From Alphaproteobacteria bacterium (GTDB taxonomy: Bacteria > Pseudomonadota > Alphaproteobacteria > Sphingomonadales > Sphingomonadaceae), in contig JAGWQR010000256.1 in NCBI GenBank assembly GCA_028869975.1, positions 1 to 18,206 on the forward strand: DNA of 18,206 bases, given 5' to 3'. A program made the position numbers and the translations under genes. The notes below the pieces were generated by a model. The model made no database searches and had not been told where the DNA came from. It was given only the letters and a program-made list of their open reading frames with translations. Positions 14,862-18,206 of this stretch are shown one piece after another. Numbering within the stretch: the stretch's first letter is position 1; each line of letters begins with the position of its first letter.

Positions 14862-15847
14862 GCTTTGGGTACCTGCTGAGTGATGCAATGGAACGAACCG
14901 CCGCCGGTGAGAAGGGCGTTGGCCCGAAGTCCCATCGTTTTACGCGCGGGAAAGAGTTTGGCAATGGCGGCCACGGCGGCAGAATCTGAAACTGTGCCAT
15001 AGGTTGGCACCACTACACTCATGTTTCCGATATAGAAATTCATATGGCTGGCGGGCAGCGGCGCACCCTCGTCATCTTCCAGCCGCCCGAGTGAGGGGAT
15101 ACTCACCACGTCCACACCGAACGCAGCCGCGCGGGCATGGGCATCAGCGATTGCGCCCAGATTGGGGTCATCCTCAGCTGCTTCAGGCAGTGCCAGGACC
15201 CCCGGCGCTACGAAACGCGCGAGATTGTCCACATGGCCGTCAGTATGATCGTTCGCCAGCCCTTCGCCAAGCCAAAGCAGCCGTTCAATCCCCAGTTCAC
15301 TGCGCAGTCTGGCCTCGATTTCGGCGCGAGACATCCCCGGATTGCGGTTCGGGTTGAGCAGGCATTGCTCGGTCGTCACCGCCAGTCCCGCGCCATCGAC
15401 ATCAAGCGCGCCGCCCTCCAATATCCAGTCGCGCGTCGTAACGCGGATGCCATAGTCTGAGGCCAGCCGCGCGCCGATCGTATCGTCATACTGCAATTCA
15501 TATTTGCCGCCCCAGCCATTGATTTTGTGGTGCAGCGCCAGGCGTTGCCCGTATGTATCGCGCACCACAATCGCCCCGGTATCGCGCAACCAGACATCGC
15601 CAAATGGCTGTGTGGCCACGAGCGCGGCATCGCCAGCCAGCGCCCGCGCCTTGGCGGCCGCCACGTCATCATTGGCGACCAGAATCACCTGTTCGCCCCT
15701 GCCCCCGGCATGAACAGCGCGGGCGAATCCAGCGACTTCCTCCTGCGCAAGATCCAGATCTTCCAGCCACAGATCGGCGTGGCTCGGGAAGCCAATCCAC
15801 ACCGCCTCGTGCGGCTGCCATTCCGCGAGAAGCCGGGTTGCAGTCAT
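14858..15847 (-). CDS. aguA: Agmatine deiminase (agmatine iminohydrolase)
   Basis: A 329-residue enzyme of the guanidino-group-modifying superfamily that hydrolyses agmatine to N-carbamoylputrescine and ammonia. Diagnostic segments: EWQPHEAVWIGFPSHADLW (9-27), FGDVWLRDTGA (82-91), ILEGGALDVDG (142-152), NDHTDGHVDN (199-208) with H201 and D203, and the catalytic C321 in GGGSFHCITQQ close to the C-terminus. The length is a little below E. coli-type homologues, as is usual in alphaproteobacteria. It is the first gene of the three-gene unit leading to putrescine. I see no clear ribosome-binding site. It is divergent from the M1 peptidase gene. Confidence 0.95.
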   Translation of the reverse strand: MTATRLLAEWQPHEAVWIGFPSHADLWLEDLDLAQEEVAGFARAVHAGGRGEQVILVANDDVAAAKARALAGDAALVATQPFGDVWLRDTGAIVVRDTYGQRLALHHKINGWGGKYELQYDDTIGARLASDYGIRVTTRDWILEGGALDVDGAGLAVTTEQCLLNPNRNPGMSRAEIEARLRSELGIERLLWLGEGLANDHTDGHVDNLARFVAPGVLALPEAAEDDPNLGAIADAHARAAAFGVDVVSIPSLGRLEDDEGAPLPASHMNFYIGNMSVVVPTYGTVSDSAAVAAIAKLFPARKTMGLRANALLTGGGSFHCITQQVPKA

Positions 15848-15903
15848 GATCCAGTCATAGCGCCACTTCTGCGTCAGACAATCAGCAATTCGATAAGACT
15901 CTA

Positions 15904-15932
15904 TTGACGAACAATAAAAATTACGTCATCAT
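15904..15932 (+). promoter_or_regulatory. Sigma70-like promoter for the M1 peptidase gene
   Basis: TTGACG (15904-15909), a 17-bp spacer and CATCAT (15927-15932) match the consensus boxes at 5 of 6 and 4 of 6 positions. The whole region 15890-15960 is AT-rich compared with its flanks, as a promoter would be. The leader would be about 25 nt. Confidence 0.45.
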
Positions 15933-15946
15933 GATATTTAATATCA
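15932..15946. promoter_or_regulatory. 15-bp palindrome, possible operator
   Basis: TGATATT-T-AATATCA is a perfect 7+1+7 inverted repeat. It begins at the last base of the proposed -10 box and covers the likely transcription start. A second short palindrome, ATCATGAT (15928-15935), overlaps its left edge. The position would suit a repressor site. The regulator is not identifiable here. Confidence 0.4.
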
Positions 15947-15949
15947 AAT

Positions 15950-15957
15950 AAGGGTGA
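15950..15957 (+). promoter_or_regulatory. Ribosome-binding site of the M1 peptidase gene
   Basis: AAGGGTGA lies 5 bp upstream of the ATG at 15963 and pairs well with the 16S rRNA 3' end. It supports that start, which is directly followed by a signal peptide. Confidence 0.6.
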
Positions 15958-15962
15958 TTTTC

Positions 15963-18206
15963 ATGCATTTGAAGCGTATCGCCGTGCTAGGACTGCTGTA
16001 TGCCATGGCGCCGGCTAGCGTAGCGCAGGCGACTCAACAACTCCCCCAAGATGCCGTACCCATCCATTATGATATTCATGTCACGCCCGACGCCAATACG
16101 CTACGTTTTTCGGGCAATGAGCATGTGGATATGCGAATCACGCGTTCAACGGCCAATATAACACTTAACGCAGCCAATCTTGAAATCACAAAAGCGACGG
16201 CTGACGGTCGTTTGCAGGGCATGGTTACACTCGACAAGGCAGCTCAAACCGCGACTATTCACTTTGCCGGGCCGCTTGGCGTGGGCATTCACCGGCTTGC
16301 GCTCAGCTACACAGGCAAGATCAACAATTCGTCGGCCGGCTTCTTCTATCTCGATTACAAGGGTGAGGGCGGCAAGAACGAGCGGATGCTGCTCACCCAA
16401 TTTGAAGCGCCCGATGCACGCCGCTTTGCGCCGCTGTGGGACGAACCGGCGATCAAGGCGACCTTCACCCTCAGTGTAACCTTGCCCGCCGCACAAAATG
16501 CCTATTCAAATATGCCCGCCGCCAAAACGTCACTCGGTGCCGATGGCACCAAGGAGGTGGTGTTCCAGCAATCGCCAAAAATGTCGAGCTACCTGCTGTT
16601 TCTAGGCCTCGGCAACCTGGAACGCCACACCTTCATGTCCGGCCGGACCGAAGTCGGCATCATTACCCGCAAGGGTGCCGGACATCGCGGCGATTATGCG
16701 CTGGCCAGCGCAGCGCGGATCCTCAAATACTATAACGACTATTTCGGCACGCCCTATCCTCTTCCCAAGCTCGACATGGTGGCTGCGCCCGGTCAGAGCC
16801 AGTTCTTCTCGGCAATGGAAAATTGGGGTGCGATCCTTTATTTTGAGGACGCCGTGCTGGTTGATCCAAAGCTTTCCAGCGAAAGTGACAAGCAAGACGC
16901 CTTCATTACGATCGCGCACGAAATGGCGCATCAATGGTTCGGCGATCTGGTGACGATGAAATGGTGGGATGATCTCTGGCTCAACGAGGGCTTTGCATCA
17001 TGGATGGAAATCAAGGCAACCAACGCGCTCAACCCGGAATGGCATGTCGATGCGCAGACGATCGACTGGGCCAGACAAGCGGCCTTCAATCTCGACTCCC
17101 GCAGCTCCACACACCCGATCATCCGCCACATCGATTCGGTCGATCAGCTCGCCGGCGCTTTTGACAACATCACCTACCTCAAGGGACAGGCAGTGATCGG
17201 GATGATCGAGGGTCAGCTCGGTGCGGACAAGTTCCGCGCCGGCATTCGCAATTACATGGCGCGCTACAAATATGGCAACACTGAAACCGACCAGCTCTGG
17301 GATGAGCTGGAGAAAGCATCGGGCAAGGATATCAAGACTGTCGCCCATGCCTTTACGTTGCAAGGCGGAGTGCCGCTGATCCGGGTGAGATCGGATGGCT
17401 GTACGGACGGCAAGCGTCGTGTCATGCTGGATCAGGATCGGTTCGGGGCCGACGCCGCATCAAAGGAATGGCGTGAATGGCCGGTGCCGGTGAATATCCG
17501 CAGCACGACTGGAAATGGCTCAGCGACTGTGCGCGGTCATGGTATGCGCACGATCAATGTTGCGGGCTGTGCACAAACCATCATCAACCCGGGCCAGACC
17601 GGTTATTACCGGACGATGTATGACGGCGATACCACAGGTGAAATTACCAAATCGCTCGCCAAATTGCCGCTGATCGACCAGATCGGTATCATCAATGACG
17701 CGCGCGCGCTTGCCGGGGCCGAATATCAACCCGCCAGTGTCTATCTCGACATGATTTCGGCCATTCCGGCAACCGCAGACCCGCTGGTCTGGGAGATGAT
17801 TGCGCGCGATTTGGGCGGTTATGACACATTGTTCGCCGATACGGCCATGCGCCCGGCCTTCCGCGCCCGCGCCTTGGCCCTGCTGCACCCGCAATGGGCG
17901 CGCATCGGTCTCGCCCCCAAGCCCGGCGAATCGAGCAGCATGAGCCAGTTGCGCGAAACGCTGATCGGCACGCTCGCGCAGTTGGGCGATGCTGACGCGC
18001 GGGCACAAATCCATGCCGCGCTGCAAGCTGATTTTGCAGGCACGGCCAAGTTGCCGGGTGCCACCCGCAAATCGGTGCTTTATGCCTATGCGGGCTTCAT
18101 GTCGGCGGCCGATTGGGATGCACTTCATGCCCGCGCCAAATCGGAAACCGATCCCCTGCTCAAGCAGGATGAGTATCAGGCCTTGGGATCAACGCGCGAT
18201 CAGGCA
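15963..18206 (+). CDS. M1 family zinc metallopeptidase (aminopeptidase), secreted, partial at 3' edge
   Basis: An open frame of 748 codons runs to the window edge without a stop; family members are usually about 850-880 residues, so the C-terminus is missing. The signal peptide is MHLKRIAVLGLLYAMAPASVAQA with cleavage after residue 23, so the enzyme is probably periplasmic or exported. The zinc site is HEMAHQWFG (H319, E320, H323) followed after 18 residues by E342 in NEGFASW. The substrate-binding GXMEN motif appears as SAMENWG, with S283 in place of Gly. The catalytic tyrosine is probably Y405 in NITYLKGQAVI. QFEAPDARRFAPLWDEP and the ERAP1-like helical C-terminal region (after about 570) are also typical. 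It should remove N-terminal amino acids from peptides. Confidence 0.94.
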   Translation, partial: MHLKRIAVLGLLYAMAPASVAQATQQLPQDAVPIHYDIHVTPDANTLRFSGNEHVDMRITRSTANITLNAANLEITKATADGRLQGMVTLDKAAQTATIHFAGPLGVGIHRLALSYTGKINNSSAGFFYLDYKGEGGKNERMLLTQFEAPDARRFAPLWDEPAIKATFTLSVTLPAAQNAYSNMPAAKTSLGADGTKEVVFQQSPKMSSYLLFLGLGNLERHTFMSGRTEVGIITRKGAGHRGDYALASAARILKYYNDYFGTPYPLPKLDMVAAPGQSQFFSAMENWGAILYFEDAVLVDPKLSSESDKQDAFITIAHEMAHQWFGDLVTMKWWDDLWLNEGFASWMEIKATNALNPEWHVDAQTIDWARQAAFNLDSRSSTHPIIRHIDSVDQLAGAFDNITYLKGQAVIGMIEGQLGADKFRAGIRNYMARYKYGNTETDQLWDELEKASGKDIKTVAHAFTLQGGVPLIRVRSDGCTDGKRRVMLDQDRFGADAASKEWREWPVPVNIRSTTGNGSATVRGHGMRTINVAGCAQTIINPGQTGYYRTMYDGDTTGEITKSLAKLPLIDQIGIINDARALAGAEYQPASVYLDMISAIPATADPLVWEMIARDLGGYDTLFADTAMRPAFRARALALLHPQWARIGLAPKPGESSSMSQLRETLIGTLAQLGDADARAQIHAALQADFAGTAKLPGATRKSVLYAYAGFMSAADWDALHARAKSETDPLLKQDEYQALGSTRDQA

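Noticed and set aside
15848..15890. Possible promoter for aguA on the minus strand (TTGTCT, 16 bp, TATGAC)
   Set aside because: Both boxes are weak and the -10 would sit about 7 bp from the ATG, needing a near-leaderless transcript. It is too weak to list.
1..18206. CRISPR array, tRNA or rRNA gene, phage or defence island
   Set aside because: No regularly spaced direct repeats, no cloverleaf or CCA-ended tRNA-like sequence, and no integrase, transposase, nuclease-helicase or toxin-like frame could be supported by eye. A tRNAscan or defence-system search would settle it.

Overview
The window is about 18.2 kb of GC-rich, gene-dense bacterial chromosome. It looks like an alphaproteobacterium, most likely of the order Sphingomonadales. 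The pointers are the protein families (TorF-type porin, DUF3035 lipoprotein, DUF3147 membrane protein, agmatine deiminase pathway, periplasmic M1 peptidase), the codon use and the dense 4-bp gene overlaps. This is judged by eye and no database search was run. I see no rRNA, tRNA, CRISPR array, insertion sequence, integrase or phage gene. I found no clearly new defence or mobile system. The window is mostly housekeeping chromosome with some local oddities.

Layout. (A) 1-3071, plus strand: the tail of an MFS transporter, then rnr (RNase R), then a TorF-like outer-membrane protein, joined by ATGA overlaps. (B) 3052-7224, minus strand: lspA, a DUF3035 lipoprotein, then an oligopeptide-type ABC system with two permeases and one fused double ATPase, and no substrate-binding protein nearby. 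A good sigma70-like promoter lies in front of lspA. (C) 7359-13142, minus strand: a small membrane protein, a YciA-like acyl-CoA thioesterase, thyA, folA, ribF and ileS, tightly packed and mostly overlapping. This run covers dTMP synthesis, tetrahydrofolate recycling, FMN/FAD synthesis and isoleucyl-tRNA charging. (D) 13219-13647, plus strand: a stand-alone two-CBS-domain protein. (E) 13657-15847, minus strand: aguA, a DUF3147 membrane protein and aguB in one overlapping unit. The two enzymes convert agmatine to N-carbamoylputrescine and then to putrescine. (F) 15963 to the window end, plus strand: a secreted M1 zinc aminopeptidase cut off by the window edge, behind an AT-rich promoter region with a 15-bp palindrome.

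Most notable points. A stretch of about 190 bp inside ileS has roughly 36% GC by hand count and codons unlike the rest of the gene, as expected of an imported homologous segment. A palindromic, REP-like element is read in frame through the linker between the two ATPase domains of the ABC protein. DUF3147 is locked between the two agmatine-pathway enzymes. The M1 peptidase has Ser in place of the usual Gly in its GXMEN motif. Stretches without a gene are all short; the longest is 7225-7358 (134 bp).
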